Assembly: GCA_030803735.1 (NCBI GenBank)
Contig: JAURUC010000001.1
Location: 710,501 to 774,500, forward strand
Direction: 5' to 3'
DNA length: 64,000 nt
Origin: Actinopolyspora lacussalsi
GTDB taxonomy: Bacteria > Actinomycetota > Actinomycetes > Mycobacteriales > Pseudonocardiaceae
In this document: positions 16,971 to 27,308 of the stretch, one piece after another
Numbering within the stretch: the stretch's first letter is position 1
Layout: each line of letters starts with the position of its first letter
Notes under the pieces: model-generated
Databases searched by the model: none
What the model was told of the DNA's origin: nothing
The model's input: only the letters and a program-made list of their open reading frames with translations
Position numbers and translations under genes: made by a program

Positions 16971-17204
16971 ATGCGCAGCGATACGTCATCGAAATCGGAG
17001 TCCGCTCCCGACGACGGGGCGGGATGCGGGGGTGGCGGGCTCCCCACCACCCCCTGCAGCGTGGTTTGGAGCGGTGGTCACCCCTTCGTCCTCGAGGGAA
17101 GTGGCGGGAGGTCGCGCTGGGCCGGCGTCGACGACCGGGGGAGACCTCGGTTTCTCAGCGACGCCGAACTCAACCGCAGAGGCTGGTCGCTTCCCGTGCA
17201 CTGA
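16971..17204 (+). CDS. Possible small hypothetical protein
   Basis: A 77-residue frame starting at ATG 16971, with GGAGG eleven bases upstream. Its second half has the look of a real protein: VVWSGGHPFVLEGSGG, then SRWAGVDDRGRPRFLSDAEL and NRRGWSLPVH, with mostly G or C in third codon positions. The first half is a low-complexity Ser/Asp/Gly stretch with two cysteines. I do not recognise the family. It may be a small actinobacterial protein of unknown role; it stands alone between two gene-free stretches, so it could also be a chance frame. Confidence 0.42.
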   Translation: MRSDTSSKSESAPDDGAGCGGGGLPTTPCSVVWSGGHPFVLEGSGGRSRWAGVDDRGRPRFLSDAELNRRGWSLPVH

Positions 17205-17656
17205 CCAGGCCGTTCATCATCGCGACTGCCGCTGGTCGGGCTGGTGCCGGCCGAGCAGAGGTGTTCGTGGTCGGGCACGCCACGTCGGGCGTCGCCGGTT
17301 CGGCACGTGTCGTCGGATGATGTCGCTCGGTGCCCCACCGGAAGTGGCGAAGTGCACCGACGAACGCGGTTGTCCCGCGGAGTGCTCGAACACCGTGCTC
17401 CGGCGCGCTGTCCGCGACCGCGACGCCGCTCGGCACGCGGCGCGGGCCGTATCGGAGTCCCCGCGCGAGTCGTATGGAATCTCCACCGCCCACTGGAGCG
17501 TGCCGAACTGGTGCCGTCATCGGGTGAGGGGGACATATGGCACCCTGAACCAACAGGCACGATGACACGTCCGGCGTTGCCACGAGTGGATGTGTCACGG
17601 ATCGCGGGCCGCCTCGTCCTGTCGAGTGGGCCGGCCCGCTCGCAGGGGAGGGTCTC
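17205..17656. other. Gap upstream of pgsA, nothing recognised
   Basis: These 450 bases show only overlapping, low-quality open frames. They presumably hold the promoter of the phosphatidyltransferase gene. No relic of neighbouring families was seen. Confidence 0.45.
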
Positions 17657-18331
17657 GTGGTGCAAGACGCCGATGGCGCCACTACGGGATCGGCGCGGAA
17701 CTCCGGCGGTCAGCCTTCGGAGCAGGGCATCGACCGCATCAGAGAAGTCGCCGCCGGCGTCTGGAGTGATCCGTGGTGGACGGTTCCCAACGCGCTGAGC
17801 CTGCTGCGGCTCGCCGGGGTTCCGGTGTTCTTGTGGTTGCTTCTCGGGCCGCAGTGGGATCTGTTCGCGTTGTTGGTGCTGGTCTTCAGCGGTGTCACCG
17901 ATTGGCTGGACGGGAAACTCGCTCGCTGGCTGGATCAGTACAGCCGGGTTGGGCAGTTGTTGGATCCGGCTGCCGATCGGCTCTACATCGTGGCGACCCT
18001 GGTCGCCTTCGTGATTCGTGGAGTAGTGCCCTGGTGGGCCGCTTTCGCGCTCATCGCGCGCGACCTGTTGCTGACCCTGTGCCTGCCGGTGTTGCGGTAC
18101 CACGGTTTTGAACCGCCGGACGTGCATTATCTGGGCAAGGCGGCAACGTTCTGCCTGATGTACGCGTTTCCGCTGTTGCTGCTTGTGCAGGGGGACTTCG
18201 CGTTCGACTGGATCGCGCGTCCGTTCGCCTACGCCTTCACCGGATGGGGAGCGGCGCTTTACCTGTGGGCGGGCCTGCTCTATCTCGGTCAGGTGTTCGG
18301 AGCTGTCCGCCTCGCCCGTGCGCGTGGTTGA
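17657..18331 (+). CDS. CDP-alcohol phosphatidyltransferase (PgsA2-like)
   Basis: A 224-residue membrane enzyme with five or six helices. Residues 82-107 (DWLDGKLARWLDQYSRVG, then LLDPAADR) match the CDP-alcohol phosphotransferase signature DxxDGxxARx8GxxxDxxxD exactly, with all acidic metal-binding residues present. It transfers a phosphatidyl group from CDP-diacylglycerol to an alcohol at the cytoplasmic membrane; glycerol phosphate or another phospholipid head group is likely. The GTG start at 17657 follows GGGGAGGG. Its place upstream of garA parallels M. tuberculosis pgsA2 (Rv1822), though here the intervening genes of that locus are missing. Confidence 0.87.
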   Translation: MVQDADGATTGSARNSGGQPSEQGIDRIREVAAGVWSDPWWTVPNALSLLRLAGVPVFLWLLLGPQWDLFALLVLVFSGVTDWLDGKLARWLDQYSRVGQLLDPAADRLYIVATLVAFVIRGVVPWWAAFALIARDLLLTLCLPVLRYHGFEPPDVHYLGKAATFCLMYAFPLLLLVQGDFAFDWIARPFAYAFTGWGAALYLWAGLLYLGQVFGAVRLARARG

Positions 18332-18552
18332 ACGGTATCGTTCCGATGCGTCGGTGCCGTTCGGCCCGGTGCCGCGTTCGGCACGGGCGATCAACCGTTG
18401 AACGAATGTGATCTTCGCTGCGATGATCCGGGGAACGCCCGGTTGGCGACCTGCCGAATCGGTTCGAATATCGGGACTCGCCGTCCGACGCCGTGTACGG
18501 CGCGGTACGTTGGGTGGTACTGGCACGATCCATCCGCAGGAGGAGAGCTCAG

Positions 18553-19017
18553 GTGAGCACCAACGACGGGCCCGGCGACGTATCGCCGGAGCAGTCATCG
18601 GAGACCACCTCGGTCTTCAAGCCCTTCCTCTCCGAGCAGGAGAACGCAGAGAGTGCGCCTGCAGAGTCCACCGCGTCCGGTGTGGACGCGCTGCCCGCCG
18701 GATCCGCTCTCCTGGTGGTCAAGCGCGGCCCCAACGCGGGCTCGCGATTCCTGCTCGACCGGGAGACGACCAGCTCCGGTCGGCACCCCGACAGCGACAT
18801 TTTCCTGGACGACGTGACCGTCTCACGCAGGCATGCCGAGTTTCGTCGGGAAGGCGCGGAGTACGTCGTCGTCGACGTGGGAAGCCTCAACGGAACCTAT
18901 GTCAATCGTGAACCCGTGGACACCTCGGTGTTGGCCAACGGTGACGAGGTCCAGATCGGCAAGTTCCGTCTGGTGTTCCTGACCGGTCCGGCGGAAGGGG
19001 CGCAGGGCAGCCGGTGA
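18553..19017 (+). CDS. garA: FHA-domain regulator GarA/OdhI
   Basis: A 154-residue forkhead-associated (FHA) protein. The start GTG 18553 follows AGGAGGAGAG. The N-terminal tail contains SSETTSVF (ETTS at residues 17-20), the threonine pair phosphorylated by PknB/PknG in mycobacteria. The FHA core is complete: SSGRHPDSDIFLDDVTVSRR with the Arg, Ser and HAEF phosphothreonine-binding elements, then VDVGSLNGTYVNREPV. Unphosphorylated GarA binds and inhibits 2-oxoglutarate dehydrogenase and controls glutamate enzymes; phosphorylation makes the FHA domain bind its own tail and releases them. The protein matches that family over its full length, so the assignment is firm. Confidence 0.94.
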   Translation: MSTNDGPGDVSPEQSSETTSVFKPFLSEQENAESAPAESTASGVDALPAGSALLVVKRGPNAGSRFLLDRETTSSGRHPDSDIFLDDVTVSRRHAEFRREGAEYVVVDVGSLNGTYVNREPVDTSVLANGDEVQIGKFRLVFLTGPAEGAQGSR

Positions 19018-19358
19018 CGAGCGGGCGGTGCCGTGTTCGGTGGCATCCGGGGTGCCGTCGTTCGGCGAGAACAGGGTACTCCGATACGGCCGCCGAATCC
19101 GCGAGCCACGCTCGCTCATGGACCTTTGGGAGCAGTCGAACCGGTTCCCCTCCGGTGAGATCGCGCCGCTGTGGGACATGCCCGATCACCCCGGTGGGCG
19201 GGGTACGGTGTGTACGTCCCATCGGGTGATCCACGGGACGAGGGAAGCGGTCGGCGCCTGTGTGGGCGGCGTCTTCGCCGTATCGCGGGTAGCGTCGAAG
19301 GCGTCGGTGCGCGATCCTCGAAGGAGATGTCACGCTTCGGCGCGCTGGAGGAGGCGAT
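19018..19358. other. Gap where a MerR gene sits in related genomes
   Basis: In M. tuberculosis the MerR gene Rv1828 lies between garA and the DUF151 gene. Here the same interval is 341 bases with no MerR-like frame and no clear relic. A GGAGGAGG ribosome site at its right end belongs to the next gene. Confidence 0.5.
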
Positions 19359-19841
19359 TTGACGATGAGCAGCGAGATGCGCGTCGTCGGCGTGCGAGTG
19401 GAACTGCCGGCCAACCAGCCGATCCTGCTGTTGCGCGAGACCGACGGCGAGCGGTATCTGCCGATCTGGATAGGTTCGGTCGAGGCTACCGCGATCGCCC
19501 TGGAGCAACAGGGAGTGCGGCCGGCGCGGCCGCTCACCCACGATCTGCTCAAGGACGTGGTCGGTGCGCTCGGGCGAGAGTTGGAACAAGTACGGGTGAC
19601 CGACCTCCAGGAAGGGACCTTCTACGCGGAGCTCGTCTTCGACGGCGATGTGCGGGTCTCGGCAAGGCCGAGTGATTCGGTGGCGCTGGCACTGCGCACC
19701 GGTGTTCCGATCCACGCCGAGCAGTCCGTGCTCGACGAGGCGGGGCTGCTGATTCCCGACGAGCAGGAGGACGAGGTCGAGAAGTTCAAGGAATTCCTGG
19801 ACTCGGTTTCGCCGGAGGATTTCCGCGGTGCCGACACCTGA
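19359..19841 (+). CDS. DUF151 / bifunctional nuclease domain protein
   Basis: A 160-residue protein of the DUF151 family (M. tuberculosis Rv1829 type). The motif LLLRETDGERYLPIWIGSVE, then AIALEQQGVRPARPLTHDL, marks the domain; YAELVFDGDVRVSARPSDSV carries the conserved acidic and Arg residues, and PSDSVALALRTG is typical. Plant members have nuclease activity, but the bacterial role is not settled. A TTG at 19359 sits seven bases after GGAGGAGG; the ATG at 19365 is the alternative. It lies between garA and a MerR gene as in other actinobacteria, and the acidic C-terminus (DEQEDEVEKFKEFL) is also conserved. Confidence 0.85.
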   Translation: MTMSSEMRVVGVRVELPANQPILLLRETDGERYLPIWIGSVEATAIALEQQGVRPARPLTHDLLKDVVGALGRELEQVRVTDLQEGTFYAELVFDGDVRVSARPSDSVALALRTGVPIHAEQSVLDEAGLLIPDEQEDEVEKFKEFLDSVSPEDFRGADT

Positions 19842-20143
19842 GGCGCTCCATCCGCGGTTGTGCTGTTCGCGCGACGGGTCGCGGGGAACGTCTCGAACGT
19901 GTGGGGGTCGAGGCGTCTCCCCGCGGGTGCGGAGCACCACGTGGTGCGAGGTGCGGTACTTCCGGTACGGCGCTCCGCGAGTCGTGTTGACCGCCGTTTT
20001 CGGCGGGCATACTGTTGAATGACACGGTGGGCGTGCGCGCGGTGATCGAGCGAATGGGGGCGTGACGAGATCGGATTCGGACATGTCGACGACTGCGGTT
20101 CCGGATCCGATGGCCGCCGTGGGTCGGCCGAGGGGAGGCGTGC
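19842..20143. other. Gap before the MerR gene, nothing recognised
   Basis: This 302-base stretch shows only weak short frames. A GGGAGGCGTGC ribosome site just before 20144 belongs to the MerR gene. Confidence 0.45.
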
Positions 20144-20710
20144 GTGGTCGAAAACGCATCACGGCTGGATACGGACGTAGAACAAGCCGAGTTGTTCCCG
20201 GACGCGGCGCTTCCGGACGAGCTGGTCGGTTATCGGGGACGTGCGGCCTGCCAGATTGCCGGTATCACCTACCGACAGCTGGACTACTGGGCCCGTACCG
20301 AGCTGGTCGAGCCCTCGATCAGACTCGCGGAGGGGTCGGGTTCGCAGCGACTCTACTCGTTCAAGGACATGTTGGTTCTCAAGGTGGTGAAACGTCTGCT
20401 GGACGCGGGCGTATCACTGCACAACATCCGCATCGCCGTGGACCACCTGCGTGGTCGCGGTGTGCGTGATCTCGCCGGCGTCACTCTGTTCAGTGATGGG
20501 ACAACCGTCTACGAATGCACTTCGGCGGAAGACGTGGTGGATCTGTTACGCGGTGGCCAGGGAGTTTTCGGGATCGCCGTCAGCGGAGCGATGCGCGAGA
20601 TAACCGGCACGATTCACGATTTCCCGGCCGAACGCGCCGACGGGAGCGGTGTCCGGACACCGGACGAGGACGAGCTCTCCCGCAAGCGTCGTGACCGCCA
20701 GACCGGGTGA
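20144..20710 (+). CDS. MerR-family regulator (Rv1830-like)
   Basis: A 188-residue MerR-type protein with one winged helix-turn-helix: GYRGRAACQIAGITYRQLDY, then WARTELVEPSI and SGSQRLYSFKDMLVLKVVKR. The region after it (GVSLHNIRIAVDHLRGRG, then LFSDGTTVYECTSAEDVVDL and FGIAVSGAMREI) follows mycobacterial Rv1830 closely. Start GTG 20144 follows GGGAGGCGTGC. MerR proteins bind DNA as dimers; this group lacks a metal site and its effector is unknown, although regulation of cell division or growth has been proposed for relatives. It lies just upstream of the glycine riboswitch and gcvP. Confidence 0.9.
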   Translation: MVENASRLDTDVEQAELFPDAALPDELVGYRGRAACQIAGITYRQLDYWARTELVEPSIRLAEGSGSQRLYSFKDMLVLKVVKRLLDAGVSLHNIRIAVDHLRGRGVRDLAGVTLFSDGTTVYECTSAEDVVDLLRGGQGVFGIAVSGAMREITGTIHDFPAERADGSGVRTPDEDELSRKRRDRQTG

Positions 20711-20861
20711 CCGGCAGGGTTTCACCGACCGGATCCCCTCGAGCGGCCTCCGTGGCGAGTGGCGTGGTGCCGAGCTTCGGTGACTCACTCGGTGAGTGTG
20801 CGCCTTTCCACACACTCCCTGGACGGTGCGATATGAGGTACGCTCACACCTGTCGCCGACC

Positions 20862-21080
20862 CCGTACGGGAGAGACCGTGCCGAGTACTCGGTACGGCGC
20901 CGAAGGAGCAACCCCTCCCCGACAACCTCTCAGGCTATTGGGACCGTACGGGCGAGATACCTCTGGAAAGAGGGATTCGCCACAGCGTCGTGGTGACCCC
21001 GCCGACGGTGCAAGCCCGCCATACCGGGCGAAGCTCTCAGGCGCCCGCGTCGCGGGCATTGACAGAGGGGGAGGTCAGCA
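20862..21080 (+). ncRNA. Tandem glycine riboswitch
   Basis: Two glycine aptamers in series precede gcvP. The first runs from ACGGGAGAGACC (about 20865) through GCCGAAGGAGCAA (about 20899-20911) to CTCTCAGGC (about 20927-20935). The second includes CTCTGGAAAGAGG (20961-20973), GCCGACGGTGCAAGCCCGCC and GAAGCTCTCAGGCGC (about 21030-21044), ending near ATTGACAGAGGGG. The repeated CTCTCAGGC and the paired GAGAG/CTCTC ends are diagnostic. In this class glycine binding turns on the glycine cleavage genes. The gcvP start lies 57 bases downstream, so control may act on termination or on ribosome access. Confidence 0.93.
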
Positions 21081-21136
21081 ACTCAGCCGAGTGCTGTCTG
21101 CCCTGTCCGAGATGCCCGACGATTGAGGTTTTGGCG

Positions 21137-24031
<2,895 letters not shown>

Positions 24032-24104
24032 TCGAGCGTTCCACGACCTCGTCTAATACCGTGGGCTCTTTACGTGACCGACTCCGAGAGGGGTATAGGA
24101 GCAG

Positions 24105-24389
24105 ATGCTCACCATCAGCGAGAACGCGGCCGAGGTCATCAAGCTGATCTTGGTCGGTGGCGAGTCCCCGGAAGGGGCCGGTCTGCGTATCAGCTCGTCC
24201 GAGGGAGAGGCCTCGCCGGAGAGCCTGGAAGCGGCCGTCGCCAACGCCCCGGAGGACAGTGACCAGATTGTCGAGCAGTCCGGTGTGCGGGTCTTCCTGG
24301 ACGAACAGGCCGCCACTGTGCTCGGCGACAAGACACTGGACGCCGAGCGGGACGACAACGGGGAACTCGGTCTGACGGTCAGCGAGTGA
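24105..24389 (+). CDS. HesB/A-type Fe-S carrier-like protein without cysteines
   Basis: A 94-residue protein beginning MLTISENAAEVIKLILVGG, with GLRISSSEGEAS and SGVRVFLDEQAATVLGDKTL, which follow the A-type Fe-S carrier (HesB/IscA) fold. True A-type carriers hold their cluster with three cysteines (one mid-protein, CxC near the end); this protein has none at all. It is thus a degenerate member, widespread in actinobacteria, and cannot carry a cluster by the known ligands. TAGGAG precedes the ATG. It follows gcvP in the same direction with a 73-base gap. Its function is unknown. Confidence 0.75.
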   Translation: MLTISENAAEVIKLILVGGESPEGAGLRISSSEGEASPESLEAAVANAPEDSDQIVEQSGVRVFLDEQAATVLGDKTLDAERDDNGELGLTVSE

Positions 24390-24408
24390 TCCGAGCGCAG
24401 TCGTGCTG

Positions 24409-24442
24409 ACGTGGGGTGGCCGCCGTCGCGGTCACCCCACGT
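24409..24442. terminator. Convergent-gene hairpin
   Basis: ACGTGGGGTG (24409-24418) pairs with CACCCCACGT (24433-24442) and overlaps the end of the minus-strand gene. On the plus strand it is followed by GCTTTTCC, so it may end the gcvP-side message; on the other strand it would fall inside the last codons of the neighbour. Confidence 0.65.
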
Positions 24443-25355
24443 GCTTTTCCGACAGCTGCCGACACGTTTCGATCAGCCGCTGCCGCAGCACGCCCGCTCG
24501 TTCGGCGAACGCCCGCTGGTAGCGGACGTACTCCGCACGACCCGCGGTGGTTTCGATCTCGACGGGGGAGTAGCCCAGCTCGCCGAGATCGTAGGGACTG
24601 GCGCGCATGTCCAGCTCGCGGATCTCGGCGGCGAGCTCGAAGGCGTCGGCCGTCAGCTCGGCGGGCACGAACGGGTCGAGCTTGTAGCACCACTTGAAGA
24701 TGTCCATGTTGTTGTGCAGACAGCCCGGCTGTTCGAGGTTCACCCGGTCCTGCTGGGTGGGCTGCAACGTGTTGCGCGGTCGGGCGGCCGTGCTGAAGAA
24801 CCGGAACGCGTCGTAGTGGCTGCACTGGATGCGCATCGATTCCACGACTTCGTTCGTGCCATGGACGCCCAGGCGCAGCGGCCATTCCGAGTGCCGCAGC
24901 TCGTCCTGGGTGAGCCGGTAGACCATGGCCCACTCGTGCAGCCCGAAGCATCCCAGCTGTGCCGGTCGTGATTCCGTGGCACTCAGCAGGCGGTGCACGA
25001 AATCGGCGGTGTCGAGCAGCCGCGGGGTCAGCGCTTCGGGGGACACCATCACGCCGTCCGGCGTCTCGGTGTAGCCGCTTCGGTCGAGGAACTTCTCGCC
25101 GCCCTCCAGCACCACGCCGAAACCCGGCTGCCAGCGCTCCAGCCTCGACGGGCGCTGGGTGTAATACGTGAAGAGGAAGTCCATCACCGGGTGCTTCTCG
25201 CCGCGCCGCTGCCGTTCGCGGTGCGGCAGCGTCCAGTGCCGCATCCGTTCCAGGTGAGCCTGTTCCCTGGCACGCCACGTTCGTTCGGACAGTACTTCGG
25301 GTGGCACGTGGGAAGGATAGGCCACGTGCGCGGCATCGTCCCGGGGCGGGGACAC
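24432..25355 (-). CDS. Conserved actinobacterial protein, often labelled 3-methyladenine glycosylase
   Basis: A 307-residue soluble protein. Its motifs (EKHPVMDFLFTYYTQRPSRL, RWQPGFGVVLEGG, CFGLHEWAMVYR, PGCLHNNMDIFKWCYKLDPF) match a family found throughout actinomycetes. Databases often call it 3-methyladenine DNA glycosylase, but I see neither an AAG-type nor a HhH-GPD fold signature, so that name should not be trusted. Conserved His, Cys and Trp residues suggest a possible metal or active site. The GTG start at 25355 has no clear ribosome site and a later start is possible. It converges with the HesB-like gene. Confidence 0.6.
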   Translation of the reverse strand: MSPPRDDAAHVAYPSHVPPEVLSERTWRAREQAHLERMRHWTLPHRERQRRGEKHPVMDFLFTYYTQRPSRLERWQPGFGVVLEGGEKFLDRSGYTETPDGVMVSPEALTPRLLDTADFVHRLLSATESRPAQLGCFGLHEWAMVYRLTQDELRHSEWPLRLGVHGTNEVVESMRIQCSHYDAFRFFSTAARPRNTLQPTQQDRVNLEQPGCLHNNMDIFKWCYKLDPFVPAELTADAFELAAEIRELDMRASPYDLGELGYSPVEIETTAGRAEYVRYQRAFAERAGVLRQRLIETCRQLSEKHVG

Positions 25356-25804
25356 GGAAGTGAAGCCGTTCAGGAACGTTCGGCCGGTGAAACCGGGCCG
25401 CGCTCGTCGCCCTGTGCGGCGTTCGTGCCCGGCCTGTTCGCGGCGCGTGCGGGGTGCCCTCGAACCTGTCGTCGGCCATCGTTCCGACCACCAGTACGAG
25501 AAATCCCAGGAGCTGGAACCGAGTGTCTCAGTCCAACTCCCGCTGAGAGCCGCAGCAGGCAGGGGATTTCCGTAAGTTCGTTGTTGAGGACAACGGCGAT
25601 TGACGTTTGGTTCCGTCTCCCGATTTTATCTCGAATCGCTAGAGGTTACGCCCTCGCGTACCGATTCGTGCGAAAACGATCGCAATTGCGATGGGATGCC
25701 GGATCTGTCCAAGTGCTGTTGTGAACCCTTCTGGATTCGTTCAAGTCGCCGGAGAAGGCCGGAACGTACCCGCGTGGTCTATACGGAATCGCGGTTCCGT
25801 CCGG
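25356..25804. other. Gap with a short palindrome, no gene seen
   Basis: This 450-base region has lower GC than its surroundings from about 25570 on. It contains the perfect palindrome ATCGCAATTGCGAT (25679-25692), which shares the half-site ATTGCGAT with the operator-like element at 7172-7188. No convincing reading frame is present. Confidence 0.4.
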
Positions 25805-26053
25805 TCATTCTTCCTCCGCGGTGCTCCCGGTGCCCGACTGCTCGGCGATCAGGAGTTCCGTGCAGTCCGAGCAGGTGGGGGCCTGAAACCAGTCCAACTC
25901 GCTCGGTTTCGCCATCGGGTACTGAAACCCGCACACCGACGTATCGGCCGGTCGGCCGTCCCAGTGTTTGCCCCGGAAGGCGTGCCGGTGCCATTTGAAC
26001 CCGGTTCGATCCGGTACGGGCAACCAGTAGTGCTGTCGCTCGGTGGTTTCCAT
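25805..26053 (-). CDS. Small Zn-knuckle-like protein, divergent from XRE regulator
   Basis: An 82-residue protein. Its only cysteines form a CGFQYPMAK…TCSDC pattern (CG then about 20 residues then CxxC), which could bind zinc together with nearby histidines (HYWLPVP, WHRHAF at the N-terminus). The ATG at 26053 follows GGGAGG at good spacing. It is transcribed away from the XRE regulator gene, 126 bases apart, a pairing that is common for small proteins of this type in Pseudonocardiales. Two more proteins with the same cysteine layout occur at 42103-42617. Function is unknown; a DNA- or protein-binding adaptor is possible. Confidence 0.65.
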   Translation of the reverse strand: METTERQHYWLPVPDRTGFKWHRHAFRGKHWDGRPADTSVCGFQYPMAKPSELDWFQAPTCSDCTELLIAEQSGTGSTAEEE

Positions 26054-26179
26054 CGTTACGCCTCCCTAGTTGCCTCGGACAGATGGGCACACAATGGATC
26101 TGAGTTGTTACCCATCGAAGTGCTCTGCCGGTATCGTCGGAGGCGCCGATCACCGAGTGAAGGTCAGAGAGGTCTTCCA

Positions 26180-26887
26180 GTGTCTACAGCGGAGGATGTG
26201 GGGTCGCTGCTGCGGGCTGCTCGCGAGGATGCTGGGCTGAGCCTCACCAGAATGGCTCAGTTGACGCACTACTCGAAGCCGTACCTCGGACTCGTCGAGA
26301 GGGGAAGACGACCGGCCACGGTGGATATCGTTGTCGCGTACGAGCGAGAGCTGGGGCCGATTGGAGACGACATGCTGAAGCGACGGGACATCACCCATCC
26401 CCGCGTGATGAAACTTGACCGGCCGACCCTGACCGAACTCGCCCGATCTATCGACAGTGGCGATCCGGGTTCCCTGGCCAACACCCCTTCGAGTCGAAAC
26501 GTTGACTTCTTCCTGGCCGCGAAGCTCAATCAGAGCGGTGCGGACCACCTGCGCGAGTGGTCACGAACCGGAAGCACCGTCACGCTACGGACGAACGCGA
26601 TCGCCGTGCTGTCGAAGATGGCGCACCCGGAAGACACGGGTCTCATTATCGACGTGTTGGAGGGAGACGAAAAGGTTCGACACCTGAGCCTTGCCTCCGA
26701 GGTCTCCAAGCTCGTGCAGCACGAATGGGAGGTGTGCCTGACAGTGGCGAAGGACCCCACGAAAGCCCCCGAGCCCAGAAAGCTCGCGAAAGCACTCGGA
26801 AAGGAGGTCGTGCTGGAGAAGGACGCCGAGTCCCGCTGGTGCGGCGCTCATCTGCTCACCGGGCTCGTCCCCGTGCTGGGGCGCTGA
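26180..26887 (+). CDS. XRE-family helix-turn-helix regulator
   Basis: A 235-residue protein. Residues about 6-60 form an XRE/Cro helix-turn-helix (LLRAAREDAGLSLTRMAQLT, then HYSKPYLGLVERGRRPATVD). The remaining 170 residues are helical and lack the usual DUF5753 ligand domain of actinomycete XRE proteins; they include TNAIAVLSKMAHPEDTGLII, reminiscent of a HEAT-like repeat. The GTG start at 26180 follows AGAGAGG and gives a normal N-terminus, although the frame is open to 25691. Codon use is less GC-skewed than in the neighbours, which hints at acquisition. It is followed by a terminator and then by the HEARO-like RNA. Confidence 0.78.
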   Translation: MSTAEDVGSLLRAAREDAGLSLTRMAQLTHYSKPYLGLVERGRRPATVDIVVAYERELGPIGDDMLKRRDITHPRVMKLDRPTLTELARSIDSGDPGSLANTPSSRNVDFFLAAKLNQSGADHLREWSRTGSTVTLRTNAIAVLSKMAHPEDTGLIIDVLEGDEKVRHLSLASEVSKLVQHEWEVCLTVAKDPTKAPEPRKLAKALGKEVVLEKDAESRWCGAHLLTGLVPVLGR

Positions 26888-26988
26888 CGAACGTTCAACG
26901 CACAGCCGTTCTCGTGATCTGAGGGCGTTCCGGCTCGGCGTGCAATTTTTCTGAAAGACTTTCTCTTTCAGGGTTGAGAGCGAAGAAG

Positions 26989-27014
26989 AGCCCCCTGATC
27001 GAAACCAGGGGGCT
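26989..27014 (+). terminator. Rho-independent-type terminator after the XRE gene
   Basis: AGCCCCCTG (26989-26997) pairs perfectly with CAGGGGGCT (27006-27014) around an 8-base loop, followed by a T/A-rich stretch (ATATTTCTT). A smaller hairpin, CTGAAAGA/TCTTTCAG (26951-26971), lies just ahead of it. Confidence 0.75.
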
Positions 27015-27059
27015 CATGCTATATTTCTTCCGCCAAGTCGAAATAAAGCAGTACTGAGT

Positions 27060-27308
27060 CTAGCACGGAATAGGCTTCCCGCCACGCGCACCCCAGGCAG
27101 CGCGTGGGTAGGGATACAAGTCCTGGCCACGGTTCACAGCCGTGCGGCTCCCCGTTAGATGGGGTGAAGTCCGCGCGTCAGGCAACGCACGATCTAGGCG
27201 AACCCGGCCGTGTACTTGGTAAGCCCTGACGCTCATGCTCGGGCACTCCGCCCATCACCGTGGCTCTGCCCGTAACCCCCGGCTCGGCGCGGGTGTAACA
27301 CCCCGCGC
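27060..27308 (+). ncRNA. Stand-alone HEARO / IscB omega-RNA-like structured RNA
   Basis: A structured RNA without an attached protein gene. Blocks that I recognise from the HEARO family (the IscB omega RNA) are ACAAGTCCTGGCC (27116-27128), GTGCGGCTCCCC (27142-27153), GGGGTGAAGTCC (27161-27172), CTAGGCGAACCC (27194-27205) and TTGGTAAGCCCTGACGCTCA (27216-27235). Stems visible by eye are CCACGCG/CGCGTGG (27082-27107), CACGG/CCGTG (27128-27144), CCCC/GGGG (27150-27164), GTCAGG/CCTGAC (27177-27230) and CGGGCA/TGCCCG (27240-27272). CCACGGT (27127-27133) can also pair with ACCGTGG (27257-27263) as a pseudoknot. In this family the guide lies at the 5' end, here probably just before 27080. Both ends are approximate. 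A covariance search would settle the family. Confidence 0.68.

Noticed and set aside
19018..19358. Relic of the MerR gene Rv1828
   Set aside because: No frame in this gap keeps a helix-turn-helix or any recognisable MerR segment.
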